Counted from the first letter of the stretch, positions 46,079 to 56,127 are shown. The stretch: 64,000 nt of DNA from Pseudoxanthomonas beigongshangi (GCF_016820515.1 NZ_JADHDV010000002.1:119600-183599), one strand, 5' to 3'. Notes: a model not told the origin generated them from the sequence alone. Numbers and translations are program-made.

Positions 46079-46345
46079 GCAGATGGAGACTCTACGATTG
46101 GTAGTCGAATGGTCATTGTATCCCCCGTCGCCATGACAAAACTTGTTGCGCGGCGTCATAAGAAGGGGTTGCAAAGCACTAGACGAAGGACTAGGCGATT
46201 TGCCTCATCGGTGATTCCCGGTGCGATGACGGAGCCATGCGCATGCCGATGGAATCCCCATCGGGGAACCTCTGGCGCCTCCAGCATGAATGGCGCCCTT
46301 TGCACACACGCCAAGCCGCCTTTCAAGCCTGTTCAAATTCTAAAC

Positions 46346-46361
46346 TGGACGGTATAGTCCA
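46346..46361 (+). promoter_or_regulatory. Candidate TetR operator/-10 of the efflux operon
   Basis: TGGAC and GTCCA (46346-46350, 46357-46361) form an inverted repeat with a six-base centre that contains TATAGT, a -10-like hexamer. It lies eight bases before the TetR start. Such overlap fits autorepression of the regulator and the downstream pump. The -35 is poor. The rest of 46079-46345 shows no gene. Confidence 0.5.
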
Positions 46362-46368
46362 ACGCCTT

Positions 46369-47061
46369 ATGTCGTCCGTCCTCCCCTCCTTCGCCGCGAT
46401 CCAGCGACGGCAACGCGTGCACGCGGCCGTCCGCGAGTTGCTGGCCGAGCAGGGATTCCGGATCAGCATGGACGCGGTGGCCGCCCGGGCCGGCTGCTCC
46501 AAGCAGACCCTGTATGCCCAGTTCGGCAGCAAGCAGGCGCTCCTGCGCAGCATGATCGACGAGCATCTGGACCTGACCACCGTTCGCCTGGAGGACGGTC
46601 CCGGTACCGGCAACGATGTCCGCGGGACCCTGCTCGCCTTCGCGATGGAGCATCTGGCCCACCTGTGCGATCCTTCGGTGGTCGCAACCAGCCAGTTGCT
46701 CACCGCGGAGGCCCACCAGTTTCCCGAAGAGGCGAAAGCGCTGTACCGGGACGGTTGCGAGCGGCTGACGGAACGGCTTGCCCGCTGGCTCGCCTCGGCC
46801 ATGGAACGCGGCCTGCTGAAGCAGGACGATCCGCACCTGGCGGCCGAGTTGCTGTTGAGCATGATTACCGGCCTTGATTTCGAACGGCAGCGCTTCGCCG
46901 TACCGCATCGACGCAGCCTCGCGGCCCGCCGCCGCTGGGCCGAGTTCGCCGTCGACGGGTTCCTCCGCGCCTTCCCGCCCGCCATCGGCAGGGCGGCGGC
47001 GGCGGACGCCCCCTCTATACCCCCCAAGAATTCCAAATCTGACACGGAGCTCCACCGATGA
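46369..47061 (+). CDS. TetR-family transcriptional regulator
   Basis: A 230-residue repressor. The N-terminal HTH is VHAAVRELLAEQGFRISMDA, VAARAGCSKQTLYAQFGSKQ, ALLRSMIDEHL, the standard TetR pattern. The ligand-binding C-terminal half includes a segment seen in AefR-like TetR proteins (QLLTAEAHQFPEEAKALYRD). Its stop overlaps the adaptor start (ATGA), so it is cotranscribed with the pump it most likely controls. The start at 46369 follows the operator-like dyad. Confidence 0.9.
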   Translation: MSSVLPSFAAIQRRQRVHAAVRELLAEQGFRISMDAVAARAGCSKQTLYAQFGSKQALLRSMIDEHLDLTTVRLEDGPGTGNDVRGTLLAFAMEHLAHLCDPSVVATSQLLTAEAHQFPEEAKALYRDGCERLTERLARWLASAMERGLLKQDDPHLAAELLLSMITGLDFERQRFAVPHRRSLAARRRWAEFAVDGFLRAFPPAIGRAAAADAPSIPPKNSKSDTELHR

Positions 47062-48263
47062 CCGCCCCCGTCCGTTCCGTCGCCCTTTGCTGTGCCCTCG
47101 CACTGGCACTGGCTGCCTGCAGCAAGAACCAGGAACAGCCGCAGATGCCGCCACCCGAAGTCGGTGTGGTCAAGGCCAATCCGCAGACCGTGCCGCTGGA
47201 GCGTGATCTGGTCGGCCGGTTGTCCCCGGTCCGCAGTTCCGACGTGCGCGCCCGCGTCTCCGGCGTGCTGGTCAAGCGCGTGTACCAGGAAGGCACCGAC
47301 GTGAAGGAAGGCCAGGTGCTGTTCCAGATCGATCCGGCGCCGCTGCGCGCTTCGCTTAGCGCGGCGCAGGCCAACCTGGCCTCGGCGCAGGCGACCTACG
47401 CCAACGCCAAGGTCTCCGCCGATCGCGCCCGCCAGCTGGCGCCGCAGAAGTTCGTGTCCAAATCCGACCTGGACAACGCCGAGGCCGCCGAACGCAGTGC
47501 CGCCGCCGCGGTCCAGCAGGCCCGCGCCAACGTCGAGACCGCACGCATCAACCTGGGCTACGCCAGCGTCACCGCGCCGATTTCCGGCCGTGCGGGCAAG
47601 CAGCAGGTGACCGAGGGCGCGCTGGTCGGCCAGGGTGAAGCCACCCTGCTGACCACCGTCGATCAGCTCGATCCGCTGTACGTCAACTTCTCGATCAGCG
47701 CGGCCGAACTGGAAGCGCTGCGCAGTGCCCAGAGCGGAGGCAATGTGCAGTTGTCCGACACCGGCACCGCCCAGGTCCAGGTCAAGCTCGCCGACGGTAC
47801 GATCTACGACCAGCCGGGCACCCTGGATTTCTCCGGCGTGGTGGTGGATCCCGCCACCGGCAGCGTCTCGCTGCGCGCTACCCTGCCCAACCCGGATCGC
47901 AAGCTGCTGCCCGGCGCGTTCGTCACCCTGCGCGCCACCCTGGGCCAGCAGAACAATGCCTTCCTGATCCCGCAGGGCGCGATCCAGCGCGACACCCAGG
48001 GCGCCTATGCGATGGTCGTCGGCCAGGACGGCAAGGTCGTGCGCAAGCCGGTGGATGCCAAGCAGGCCGTCGGCGCCAACTGGCTGATCACCAGCGGCCT
48101 GGCCGCCGGTGACCAGGTCGTCGTGGACGGACTGCAGAAGGTTCGCGAAGGCGCTCCCGCCAAGCCCGTGACCGCCGGCGCCAAGCCGGCCCAGCCGGGG
48201 GCCGCGGCGGGCCAGAAGCCCGCGGCCGCCGAAGGCGCGAAGCCGGAAGGCAAGGCCGAATAA
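47058..48263 (+). CDS. RND efflux adaptor (AcrA/MexA-like lipoprotein)
   Basis: Periplasmic membrane-fusion protein linking inner-membrane pump and outer-membrane channel; 401 residues. The lipobox is LAAC (Cys21). The barrel-sandwich and hairpin domains read RARVSGVLVKRVYQEGTDVK, GQVLFQIDPAPLRASLSAAQ and LGYASVTAPISGRAGKQQVT. The C-terminus is an Ala/Lys/Pro-rich tail. It is coupled to tetR and 12 bases before the pump gene. No TolC-like gene is in the window. Confidence 0.95.
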   Translation: MTAPVRSVALCCALALALAACSKNQEQPQMPPPEVGVVKANPQTVPLERDLVGRLSPVRSSDVRARVSGVLVKRVYQEGTDVKEGQVLFQIDPAPLRASLSAAQANLASAQATYANAKVSADRARQLAPQKFVSKSDLDNAEAAERSAAAAVQQARANVETARINLGYASVTAPISGRAGKQQVTEGALVGQGEATLLTTVDQLDPLYVNFSISAAELEALRSAQSGGNVQLSDTGTAQVQVKLADGTIYDQPGTLDFSGVVVDPATGSVSLRATLPNPDRKLLPGAFVTLRATLGQQNNAFLIPQGAIQRDTQGAYAMVVGQDGKVVRKPVDAKQAVGANWLITSGLAAGDQVVVDGLQKVREGAPAKPVTAGAKPAQPGAAAGQKPAAAEGAKPEGKAE

Positions 48264-48275
48264 GGATCCGCCCCC

Positions 48276-51200
48276 ATGCCCAAGTTTTTCATCAACCATC
48301 CGGTCTTCGCCTGGGTCGTGTCGATCCTGATCTCGCTCGCGGGCGTGATCTCGATCCTCAACCTGGGCGTGGAGTCCTATCCCTCCATCGCCCCGCCGCA
48401 GGTGACGGTCAGCGCGAGCTATCCCGGCGCCAGCGCCGAGACCACCGAGCGCTCGGTGACCCAGGTCATCGAACAACAGCTCACCGGTATCGACAACCTG
48501 CTGTATTTCAGTTCCACGTCGAGCTCTTCCGGTCGCGCGACGGTCACCCTGACCTTCCAGACCGGCACCGACGCCGACATCGCCCAGGTCCAGGTGCAGA
48601 ACAAGGTCGCGCTGGCGACCCCGCGCCTGCCGTCCGAGGTGACCGCGCAGGGCGTGGTGGTGGCCAAGGCCAACGCCGGCTTCCTGATGGTGGTGGGCCT
48701 TCAGTCGGACAATCCGGCGGTGGATCGCAACCACCTCAACGACATCCTGGCCTCGCGCGTGCTTGACCAGGTCTCGCGCATCCCCGGCGTCGGCAGCACC
48801 CAGCACTTCGGTTCCGAGTACGCCATGAACCTTTGGCTGGATCCGGGCAAGCTGCAGGGCTACAACCTGTCCTCCAGCGAGGTGCTGGCGGCGGTCAAGG
48901 GCCAGAACGTGCAGTTCGCCGCCGGTTCGGTCGGTTCCGATCCGGCGCCCGAGGGCCAGGCGTTCACCGCGACCGTGTCGGCCGAGGGCCGGTTCACCTC
49001 GCCGGAGCAGTTCGAGAACATCATCCTGCGCGCCAACAGCGACGGTTCCACCGTGCGCCTGAAGGACGTGGCGCGGGTCGAGTTCGGCGCCCAGAACTAC
49101 GGCTTCGACACCCAGTACAACGGCAAGCCGGTCGGCGCCTTCGCCATCCAGCTGCTGCCGGGCGCCAACGCGCTGAACGTGGCCGAGGCCGTGCGCACCA
49201 AGATGGACGAGCTGCAGCCCAGCTTCCCGCAGGGCGTGTCCTGGTTCTCGCCGTATGACACCACCACCTTCGTGACCATCTCGATCGAGGAAGTCGTCAA
49301 GACCCTGTTCGAGGCGATCCTGCTGGTGTTCCTGGTGATGCTGATCTTCCTGCAGAACTTCCGCGCCACCATCATCCCCACCCTGGTCATCCCGGTCGCC
49401 CTGCTGGGCACGTTCTGGGGCCTGAGCGTCATCGGCTTCACCATCAACCAGCTGACCATGTTCGCGCTGGTGCTGGCGATCGGCATCGTGGTGGACGATG
49501 CGATCGTGGTGATCGAGAACGTCGAGCGCATCATGGCGGAAGAGAAACTGCCGCCGCGCGAGGCCACCATCAAGGCGATGGACCAGATCACCGGCGCGGT
49601 CATCGCGATCACCGTGGTGCTGGCGGCGGTATTCATCCCGTCCGCGCTGCAGGGCGGCGCCTCGGGCGAGATCTACAAGCAGTTCGCGCTGACCATCGCC
49701 ATCTCGATGGCGTTCTCGGCGTTCCTCGCGCTGGGCTTCACTCCGGCGCTGTGCGCCAGCTTCCTCAAGCAGCACGAGCATGACAGCCACGAGAAGAAGA
49801 ACATCGTCTTCCGCCTGTTCGAGAAGTACTACGCCAAGGTCGAGAAGACCTACGTCGGCCACATCGGCGCGGCAATCCGGCATACCCCGCGCTGGATGGT
49901 GGTGTTCGCGCTGCTGACCGTGCTGTGCGGCTTCCTGTTCACCCGCATCCCGAGCAGCTTCCTGCCCGAGGAAGACCAGGGCTACGCACTGGCGATCGTG
50001 CAGTTGCCGCCGGGCAACACCATGAGCAAGACCAATGAGGTGTTCACCCAGATCCGCGGCACCCTCAGCCAGATGGAGGGCTTCGAGGGGATGATGCAGG
50101 TGTCCGGCTTCAGCTTCCTGGGCCAGGGCGAGAACGTCGGCATGGCGTTCATCAAGCTCAAGCCATGGGACGAGCGCGAGGTCGTGGTCACCGACTTCAT
50201 CCAGCAGGCCAATGGCGCGCTGTATGGCATCAAGGGGGCGCAGATCTTCGTGGTCAACCTGCCCACCGTGCAGGGCCTGGGCCAGTTCGGCGGCTTCGAC
50301 ATGTGGCTGCAGGATCGCAGCGGCGCCGGCGAGGCCGCACTGCTGGCCGCCCGCAACACCCTGCTCGGCAAGGCGGCACAGGACAAGACCCTGGTCGGCG
50401 TGCGCCCGAACACCCTGGAAAACGCCCCACAGCTGCAGCTCAGCGTGGACCGCGTGCAGGCCCAGGCGATGGGACTGTCGGTCGGCGACATCTACACCTC
50501 GATCCAGCTGATGCTGGCCCCGGTGTACGTCAACGACTTCTTCTACCAGGGCCGTATCAAGCGCGTGAACATGCGCGCCGATGCTCCATACCGCACGGGC
50601 GCCGAGTCACTGGGCCGCATCTACACGCCCAGCAGCCTGCAGACCGACGCCAGCGGCGGACGCGCGATGATCCCGCTGTCCACCGTGGTCCATTCGGAGA
50701 TGGGTTCGGTGCCGCCGTCGCTGTCGCGCTACAACGGCTATGCCGCCGTCAACATCAACGGCGCGGCCGCTCCGGGCAGTTCCTCCGGCCAGGCGATGAC
50801 CACGATGGAGAACATCGTGACCAACGATCTGCCGCAGGGCTTCGGCTATGACTGGAGCGGCATGTCGTACCAGGAAATCCTGGCCGGCAACAGCGCCACG
50901 CTGCTGATGGTACTGTCGATCGTGGTGGTGTTCCTGTGCCTGGCCGCCCTGTACGAGAGCTGGTCGATTCCGGTGGCGGTGCTGCTGGTGGTGCCGCTGG
51001 GCGCCCTGGGCGCGCTGGCCTTCACCATGATGCGCGGCCTGTCGAACGACATCTTCTTCAAGATCGGCCTGATCACCATCATCGGCCTGGCCGCCAAGAA
51101 CGCCATCCTGATCGTCGAGTTCGCGGTCATGGAGCGCAAGATGGGCAAGACCCTGCGGGATGCGGTGATCACCGCCGCCCACCTGCGTTTCCGCCCGATC

Positions 51201-51440
51201 CTGATGACCTCGTTCGCGTTCATCATGGGCGTGCTGCCGATGGCGATCTCGTCCGGCGCCGGCGCCAATGCCCGCCACGCCATCGGTACCGGCGTGATCG
51301 GCGGCATGCTGGCGGCGACGTTCCTGGGCCTGCTGCTGATCCCGGTGTTCTTCGTCGCGGTGCGGCGCGTGCTCGGCGACAAGATGGACGAGCCGTCCCG
51401 CGAGTACCTGGAGGCGCACGACGCGCCCACCTCGCGCTGA
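48276..51440 (+). CDS. RND multidrug efflux permease, HAE1 family (AcrB/MexB-like)
   Basis: Proton-driven inner-membrane trimeric exporter, 1054 residues, twelve predicted membrane spans with two large periplasmic loops. The start MPKFFINHPVFAWVVSILIS is typical. The proton-relay Asp pair is in IGIVVDDAIVVIENVERI (about 406-408). Other conserved parts are ITGAVIAITVVLAAVFIPSA and LLMVLSIVVVFLCLAALYES. GLAAKNAILIVEFA near the end is also conserved. With the TetR and adaptor it forms a regulated drug-efflux operon that ends at a strong terminator. Substrates cannot be read from the sequence. Confidence 0.96.
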   Translation: MPKFFINHPVFAWVVSILISLAGVISILNLGVESYPSIAPPQVTVSASYPGASAETTERSVTQVIEQQLTGIDNLLYFSSTSSSSGRATVTLTFQTGTDADIAQVQVQNKVALATPRLPSEVTAQGVVVAKANAGFLMVVGLQSDNPAVDRNHLNDILASRVLDQVSRIPGVGSTQHFGSEYAMNLWLDPGKLQGYNLSSSEVLAAVKGQNVQFAAGSVGSDPAPEGQAFTATVSAEGRFTSPEQFENIILRANSDGSTVRLKDVARVEFGAQNYGFDTQYNGKPVGAFAIQLLPGANALNVAEAVRTKMDELQPSFPQGVSWFSPYDTTTFVTISIEEVVKTLFEAILLVFLVMLIFLQNFRATIIPTLVIPVALLGTFWGLSVIGFTINQLTMFALVLAIGIVVDDAIVVIENVERIMAEEKLPPREATIKAMDQITGAVIAITVVLAAVFIPSALQGGASGEIYKQFALTIAISMAFSAFLALGFTPALCASFLKQHEHDSHEKKNIVFRLFEKYYAKVEKTYVGHIGAAIRHTPRWMVVFALLTVLCGFLFTRIPSSFLPEEDQGYALAIVQLPPGNTMSKTNEVFTQIRGTLSQMEGFEGMMQVSGFSFLGQGENVGMAFIKLKPWDEREVVVTDFIQQANGALYGIKGAQIFVVNLPTVQGLGQFGGFDMWLQDRSGAGEAALLAARNTLLGKAAQDKTLVGVRPNTLENAPQLQLSVDRVQAQAMGLSVGDIYTSIQLMLAPVYVNDFFYQGRIKRVNMRADAPYRTGAESLGRIYTPSSLQTDASGGRAMIPLSTVVHSEMGSVPPSLSRYNGYAAVNINGAAAPGSSSGQAMTTMENIVTNDLPQGFGYDWSGMSYQEILAGNSATLLMVLSIVVVFLCLAALYESWSIPVAVLLVVPLGALGALAFTMMRGLSNDIFFKIGLITIIGLAAKNAILIVEFAVMERKMGKTLRDAVITAAHLRFRPILMTSFAFIMGVLPMAISSGAGANARHAIGTGVIGGMLAATFLGLLLIPVFFVAVRRVLGDKMDEPSREYLEAHDAPTSR

Positions 51441-51464
51441 CGCCGCCAAGGCGCGCCAACGCAC

Positions 51465-51498
51465 ACGGAAACCCCGGCCTGGCCGGGGTTTTCCGTTT
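51465..51498 (+). terminator. Intrinsic terminator after the first RND operon
   Basis: Long stem ACGGAAACCCCGGCC with its complement GGCCGGGGTTTTCCGT and a T-rich end, 25 bases after the permease stop. Confidence 0.88.
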
Positions 51499-51545
51499 CT
51501 GGCGGATGCGATTCAACGCATGCGCGGTGCAGTCGCCATTTTTGT

Positions 51546-51555
51546 AATGGCCATT
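51546..51555. promoter_or_regulatory. AATGGCCATT palindrome upstream of the second pump
   Basis: A perfect 10-bp palindrome in an AT-rich patch about 130 bp before the second adaptor gene. It could be an operator or part of a promoter region. No regulator gene lies beside this second pump. The rest of the 51499-51680 gap shows no gene. Confidence 0.3.
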
Positions 51556-51680
51556 ATTTAACGCGCGGGAGGTGACTTCCTTCCCTTCCGGCGTCCCGTC
51601 TCATCCCGTGATAATCGCGCGATCCAAGATGTCGATCCGGGCCCCGCCCGTTCGTCGTCTTCCTGAATCCCCCACCATCG

Positions 51681-52883
51681 ATGCCCGCCATGACACGGAA
51701 CGCCACTGCACGGAAACCTCCTTCCACCACCCGCCGCATGGTCCTGATGCTGCTGGGCGTGATCCTGATCTTCGGTGGCGTGTTCGCCATCAAGGCGTTC
51801 ATGAACCAGGGCATGAACCAGTTCTTCGACAACATGCCCCAGCCGGCCTCCACCGTGACCGACTGGACCGCCAAGCGGGAACGCTGGGTCGATGCCCAGC
51901 AGGCGGTAGGCACGTTCGTCGCCATCCAGGGCACCGACGTGACCACCGAGGCCGGTGGCGTGGTGCGCGAGCTTTCGATCAACGTCGGCCAGCCGGTCAA
52001 GGCAGGCGCGGTGCTGGCGCGGTTGAATACGGCCAATGAACTGGCGGTGCTGCGTTCGCTGGAAGCTTCCGCCAAGCTGGCCGCCGTCCAACGCGATCGC
52101 TGGCAGGCGCTGGCCCGCGACAAGCTGGTCTCGCAGGCCGACGCCGAGGAGCGCAGCACCCAGGCCGCGACCGCGCAGGCCCAGGTCGAGGCGCAGCGCG
52201 CCCTGATCGCGCAGAAGACCATCACCGCGCCGTTCAGCGGCGTGCTCGGCATCCGCAAGGTCAGCCTGGGCCAGTACCTGAGTCCGGGCGACGCGATCGT
52301 CACCCTGCAGACGCTGGATCCGATCTACCTCGACTTCACCCTGCCCGAGCAACGCGTCGGACAGGTGACCCGCGGCAGCCGGATCCGTGCCACGGTCGAT
52401 GCGCTCCCCGGCCAGGTGTTCGAGGGCGAGGTCACCGCGGTGGAACCGCTGGTCGATGTGGCCACCCGCAACTTCAAGGTCCAGGCGACCCTGGTCAATC
52501 CCGACGGCGCATTGCGTCCGGGCACCTTCGCCCATGTCGGCTTCGATACCGGCAGTGCGCAGGACGTGGTGGTGGTGCCGCAGACCGCGGTCAGCTTCAA
52601 TCCCTACGGCAACGCGGTCTACGTGATCCAGGAAATCGCCCGCGCCAAGGGCGAGACCGACATGCAGGGCAAGCCGTTGACCGGCAAGAAGCTGATCGTC
52701 AAGCAGCGCTTCGTCAAGACCGGCGCCACCCGTGGTGACCTGATCGCGATCACCGAGGGCCTCAAGGCCGGCGAACGGGTCGCGACCACGGGCCTGCTGA
52801 AGCTGCGCAACGACGCCGAGGTGGTGGTCAACAACAAGGTCCAGCCGAGCGCCAACGCCGCGCCGGCTCCGGAAAACCGTTGA
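51681..52883 (+). CDS. RND efflux adaptor (HlyD/MdtA-like)
   Basis: A 400-residue membrane-fusion protein. It has an N-terminal membrane anchor (RMVLMLLGVILIFGGVFAIK) rather than a lipobox. The adaptor domains are TTEAGGVVRELSINVGQPVK, LIAQKTITAPFSGVLGIRKV, GQYLSPGDAIVTLQTLDPIY and LVDVATRNFKVQATLVNPDG. The start is not decided: ATG 51681 and ATG 51690 both lack a clear ribosome binding site. It pairs with the next RND gene, 13 bases downstream. Confidence 0.92.
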   Translation: MPAMTRNATARKPPSTTRRMVLMLLGVILIFGGVFAIKAFMNQGMNQFFDNMPQPASTVTDWTAKRERWVDAQQAVGTFVAIQGTDVTTEAGGVVRELSINVGQPVKAGAVLARLNTANELAVLRSLEASAKLAAVQRDRWQALARDKLVSQADAEERSTQAATAQAQVEAQRALIAQKTITAPFSGVLGIRKVSLGQYLSPGDAIVTLQTLDPIYLDFTLPEQRVGQVTRGSRIRATVDALPGQVFEGEVTAVEPLVDVATRNFKVQATLVNPDGALRPGTFAHVGFDTGSAQDVVVVPQTAVSFNPYGNAVYVIQEIARAKGETDMQGKPLTGKKLIVKQRFVKTGATRGDLIAITEGLKAGERVATTGLLKLRNDAEVVVNNKVQPSANAAPAPENR

Positions 52884-52896
52884 CGGAGACCCGGCG

Positions 52897-55800
52897 ATGA
52901 AATTCACCGACATCTTCATCAACAAACCGGTGCTGGCGGTCGTCGTCAGCCTGTTCATCCTGCTGTTCGGGCTGCGCTCGTTCACCGAGTTGAACGTGCG
53001 CCAGTATCCGGAACTGCGCAACGCGGTGGTCAACATCAGCACCACCTACTACGGTGCCGATGCCGACCTGATCCAGGGCTTCATCACCACCCCGCTCGAA
53101 CGCGAGGTCGCCAGCGCCGAGGGCATCGAGTACCTCAGCTCGACCAGTTCGGCCGGCGTCAGCCTGATCCAGGCTTACATCCGCCTGGATCAGGATCCGA
53201 ACGAAGCGCTGACCCAGATCGCCGCCAAGGTCAACAAGATGCGTGGCCAGCTGCCGCCGGAGTCCGAGGACCCGGTGATCGACTTGCAGCAGGGCCAGCA
53301 GATCGCGGCGATGTACGTGTCGTTCGCTTCCGAGACCCTGGACAACAACCAGATCACCGACTACCTGACCCGCGTCGTCCAGCCCAAGCTGGTGACCGTG
53401 TCCGGCGTGCAGCGCGCCGACATCCTCGGCGCCGGCACCTTCGCCATGCGCGTCTGGCTGAAGCCCGACCGGATGACCGCGCTGCGGGTCACCGCCAGCG
53501 ATGTCGCCAACGCCCTGCAGAACAACAACGTGCTGTCGGCGGTGGGTTCGACCAAGGGCGAGATGGTCGCGATCGACATGACCGCACGCACCGATCTGCG
53601 CAACGCGGACGAGTTCCGCCGCCTGATCGTGCGCGAGGAGAACGGCGCGATCGTCCGCCTGGGCGACGTCGCGGACGTGGTCCTGGGCTCGGAGAATTAC
53701 GGCACCTCGGTGCGCATCAACGGCGAAGCGGCGACCTTCATGGGCATCTTCGTCGCCCCGGACGCCAACTCGCTGGACGTGATCAAGGAAGTGCGCAAGC
53801 TGTGGGATGGTGAAATCGTGCCGCAGCTGCCGGAAGGCATCAAGGCGACGATCCCCTACGACAGCACCGAGTCCATCCAGGATGCCATCGACGAGGTGGT
53901 CAGCACGATCGTGGAAGCGGTGATCATCGTGATCGTGGTGATCTTCCTGTTCCTGGGTTCGCTGCGCAGCGTGCTGATTCCGGCGGTGACCGTGCCGCTG
54001 TCGCTGGTCGGCGCGCTGTTCCTGATGCTGCTGATGGGCTTCACCATCAACCTGCTGACCCTGCTGGCGATGGTGCTGGCGATCGGCATCGTGGTGGACG
54101 ACGCCATCATCGTGCTGGAGAACATCCATCGCCACATCGAGGAAGGCATGTCGCCCTATGACGCCTCGATCAAGGGCGCGCGCGAACTGGCCTGGCCGGT
54201 GGTGGCGATGACCACCACCCTGGTCGCGGTCTATCTGCCGATCGGTTTCCAGGGCGGCCTGACCGGCGTGCTGTTCACCGAGTTCGCCTTCACCCTGGCC
54301 GGATCGGTGCTGCTGTCGGGCGTGATCGCCCTGACCCTCAGCCCGATGATGTGCGCCAAGATCCTCAAGCCGCACAGCGCCGGCGGCAAGGGCAAGCTGG
54401 AGAAGTGGCTGGACGCCCGCTTCGAGACCCTGCACCGCAGCTACCAGCGCCGCCTGCACGGTACCCTGGAAACCAAGGCGGTGATCGGCATCTTCGGCCT
54501 GCTGGTGCTCGCCTCGTGCGCCTTCCTGTACACCTCCGCGCCGCAGGAACCGGCGCCGCTGGAAGACGAAGGCTTCATCTTCTCCATCGCCAGCGCCGAT
54601 CCCTACTCCACCCTGGACTACGTGGAGCGCTACACCGAGGAAGTCACCACGATTGCCAAGGGCGTGCCCGAGATCCAGGACTACTTCCTGTTCAACGGCG
54701 GTTTCGGCGGCAGCGGTGGCGGCGCCAGCCCCAGCGCCATGGCCGGCTTCGTGCTCAAGCCCTGGAGCCAGCGCGAGCGTTCGACCAAGGCGGTGCTGGA
54801 GCAGGAACTGCAGCCGAAGATGAGCGGCGTCAGCGGCCTGAACGTGTTCGCATTGGTGCCCCCGTCCCTGCCCAGCGCGGGCGGCGACGGCGGTGGCGAG
54901 TTCATCATCGGCGGCGTGGGCGAGCTGAGCCAGCTCAACGAGCTGGCCGACACCATCCTGCAGAAGGCCATGGCCAGCAAGCGCTTCATCTTCCTGGACA
55001 AGGACCTGAAGATCGACAAGCCGCGCATCGAGGTGGAGATCAACCGCGACAAGGCGGCCAGCCTGGGCATCGACATGCGGACGCTCGCGGCCGACATGTC
55101 GGCAATGCTGTCGGGTGGCTATACCAACCGCTTCGCGATGCAGAACCGCTCTTACCTGGTGATTCCGCAGGTGCAGCGCAACGACCGCCTCAACGCCAGC
55201 GATCTCGAGAACTACTACACCCGTACCCGCGACGGCGAACTGGTGCCGCTGTCGACCATCGTGACCCTGAAGGAAAGCGCGCAGCCGCAGTCGCTCAAGC
55301 GCTTCCAGCAGCTCAATGCGGTGTCGATCACGTTCGCGCCGCGTCCCGGCGTCAGCAAGGGCGAAGCCCTGGCCATCCTGGACCAGGCCGCCAAGGAAGT
55401 GCTGCCGCAGGGCTACTCGGTCGACTACGCCGGCGAATCGCGCCAGTTCAAGCAGGAGGGTTCGGCGATGCTGATGACCCTGGTGCTGGCCCTGATCGTG
55501 ATCTTCCTGGTGCTGTCGGCACAGTTCGAGAGCTTCCGCGACGCATTGATCATGCTGCTGACCGTGCCGATGGCGATCTGCGGCGCGTTGCTGACCTTGA
55601 ACGTGCTGGCGCTGGCCGCGCAGATCCTGCAGATGATGGGTATCGAGGCCTTCCCCGGGATGAGCATCAACATCTACACCCAGGTGGGCCTGGTGACGCT
55701 GGTGGGCGTGATCTCCAAGCACGGCATCCTGATCGTGGAGTTCGCCAACAAGCTGCAACTCGAACGTGGCCTGTCCAAGCGCGAGGCCATCGAGGAAGCG

Positions 55801-56070
55801 GCCGCCATCCGCCTGCGCCCGGTGTTGATGACCACCGCCGCGCTGGTGTTCGCGATGATCCCGCTGCTGATCGCCACCGGCCCGGGCGCCGCGTCGCGGT
55901 TCTCGATGGGCGTTGTGATCGCCTCGGGCATGACCATCGGCACCATGTTCACCCTGTTCGTGCTGCCGGCGTTCTACCTGTACCTGGCCCGCGACCATTC
56001 CCGTGAACGTGCCCATGCGGGAGAAACCGCTCCGCCGGCCCTGCCCAGCGAACCCGCGCCCGGGCACTGA
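52897..56070 (+). CDS. Second RND multidrug efflux permease
   Basis: A 1057-residue RND exporter of the AcrB/MexF/MdtB type. It starts MKFTDIFINKPVLAVVVSLF. The relay Asp pair is in IGIVVDDAIIVLENIHRHIE (about residue 400). VALTLSPMMC-like IALTLSPMMCAKIL, SAQFESFRDALIMLLTVPMA and TLVGVISKHGILIVEFANKL are conserved. A Gly/Ser/Ala-rich stretch (FNGGFGGSGGGASPSAMAGF) in the second periplasmic loop is a local peculiarity. It is followed by a strong terminator. Confidence 0.95.
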   Translation: MKFTDIFINKPVLAVVVSLFILLFGLRSFTELNVRQYPELRNAVVNISTTYYGADADLIQGFITTPLEREVASAEGIEYLSSTSSAGVSLIQAYIRLDQDPNEALTQIAAKVNKMRGQLPPESEDPVIDLQQGQQIAAMYVSFASETLDNNQITDYLTRVVQPKLVTVSGVQRADILGAGTFAMRVWLKPDRMTALRVTASDVANALQNNNVLSAVGSTKGEMVAIDMTARTDLRNADEFRRLIVREENGAIVRLGDVADVVLGSENYGTSVRINGEAATFMGIFVAPDANSLDVIKEVRKLWDGEIVPQLPEGIKATIPYDSTESIQDAIDEVVSTIVEAVIIVIVVIFLFLGSLRSVLIPAVTVPLSLVGALFLMLLMGFTINLLTLLAMVLAIGIVVDDAIIVLENIHRHIEEGMSPYDASIKGARELAWPVVAMTTTLVAVYLPIGFQGGLTGVLFTEFAFTLAGSVLLSGVIALTLSPMMCAKILKPHSAGGKGKLEKWLDARFETLHRSYQRRLHGTLETKAVIGIFGLLVLASCAFLYTSAPQEPAPLEDEGFIFSIASADPYSTLDYVERYTEEVTTIAKGVPEIQDYFLFNGGFGGSGGGASPSAMAGFVLKPWSQRERSTKAVLEQELQPKMSGVSGLNVFALVPPSLPSAGGDGGGEFIIGGVGELSQLNELADTILQKAMASKRFIFLDKDLKIDKPRIEVEINRDKAASLGIDMRTLAADMSAMLSGGYTNRFAMQNRSYLVIPQVQRNDRLNASDLENYYTRTRDGELVPLSTIVTLKESAQPQSLKRFQQLNAVSITFAPRPGVSKGEALAILDQAAKEVLPQGYSVDYAGESRQFKQEGSAMLMTLVLALIVIFLVLSAQFESFRDALIMLLTVPMAICGALLTLNVLALAAQILQMMGIEAFPGMSINIYTQVGLVTLVGVISKHGILIVEFANKLQLERGLSKREAIEEAAAIRLRPVLMTTAALVFAMIPLLIATGPGAASRFSMGVVIASGMTIGTMFTLFVLPAFYLYLARDHSRERAHAGETAPPALPSEPAPGH

Positions 56071-56100
56071 AAGACGACGAATCCGTCGTGATTGCAAGGA

Positions 56101-56127
56101 AAAGCCCCGGCCATGCCGGGGCTTTTT
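56101..56127 (+). terminator. Intrinsic terminator after the second RND gene
   Basis: Perfect 11-bp stem AAAGCCCCGGC / GCCGGGGCTTT with loop CAT and a following T run, 31 bases after the stop. Confidence 0.93.

Noticed and set aside
41153-46357. A frame of over 1700 codons opposite glutamate dehydrogenase
   Set aside because: Antisense shadow of the conserved dehydrogenase; there is no start signal or protein family.
46323-49883. A frame of over 1100 codons opposite the TetR and first RND genes, and a similar one opposite the second pump
   Set aside because: These are antisense shadows of TetR, adaptor and RND genes. They are rich in His, Gln and Gly and have no recognisable domain.
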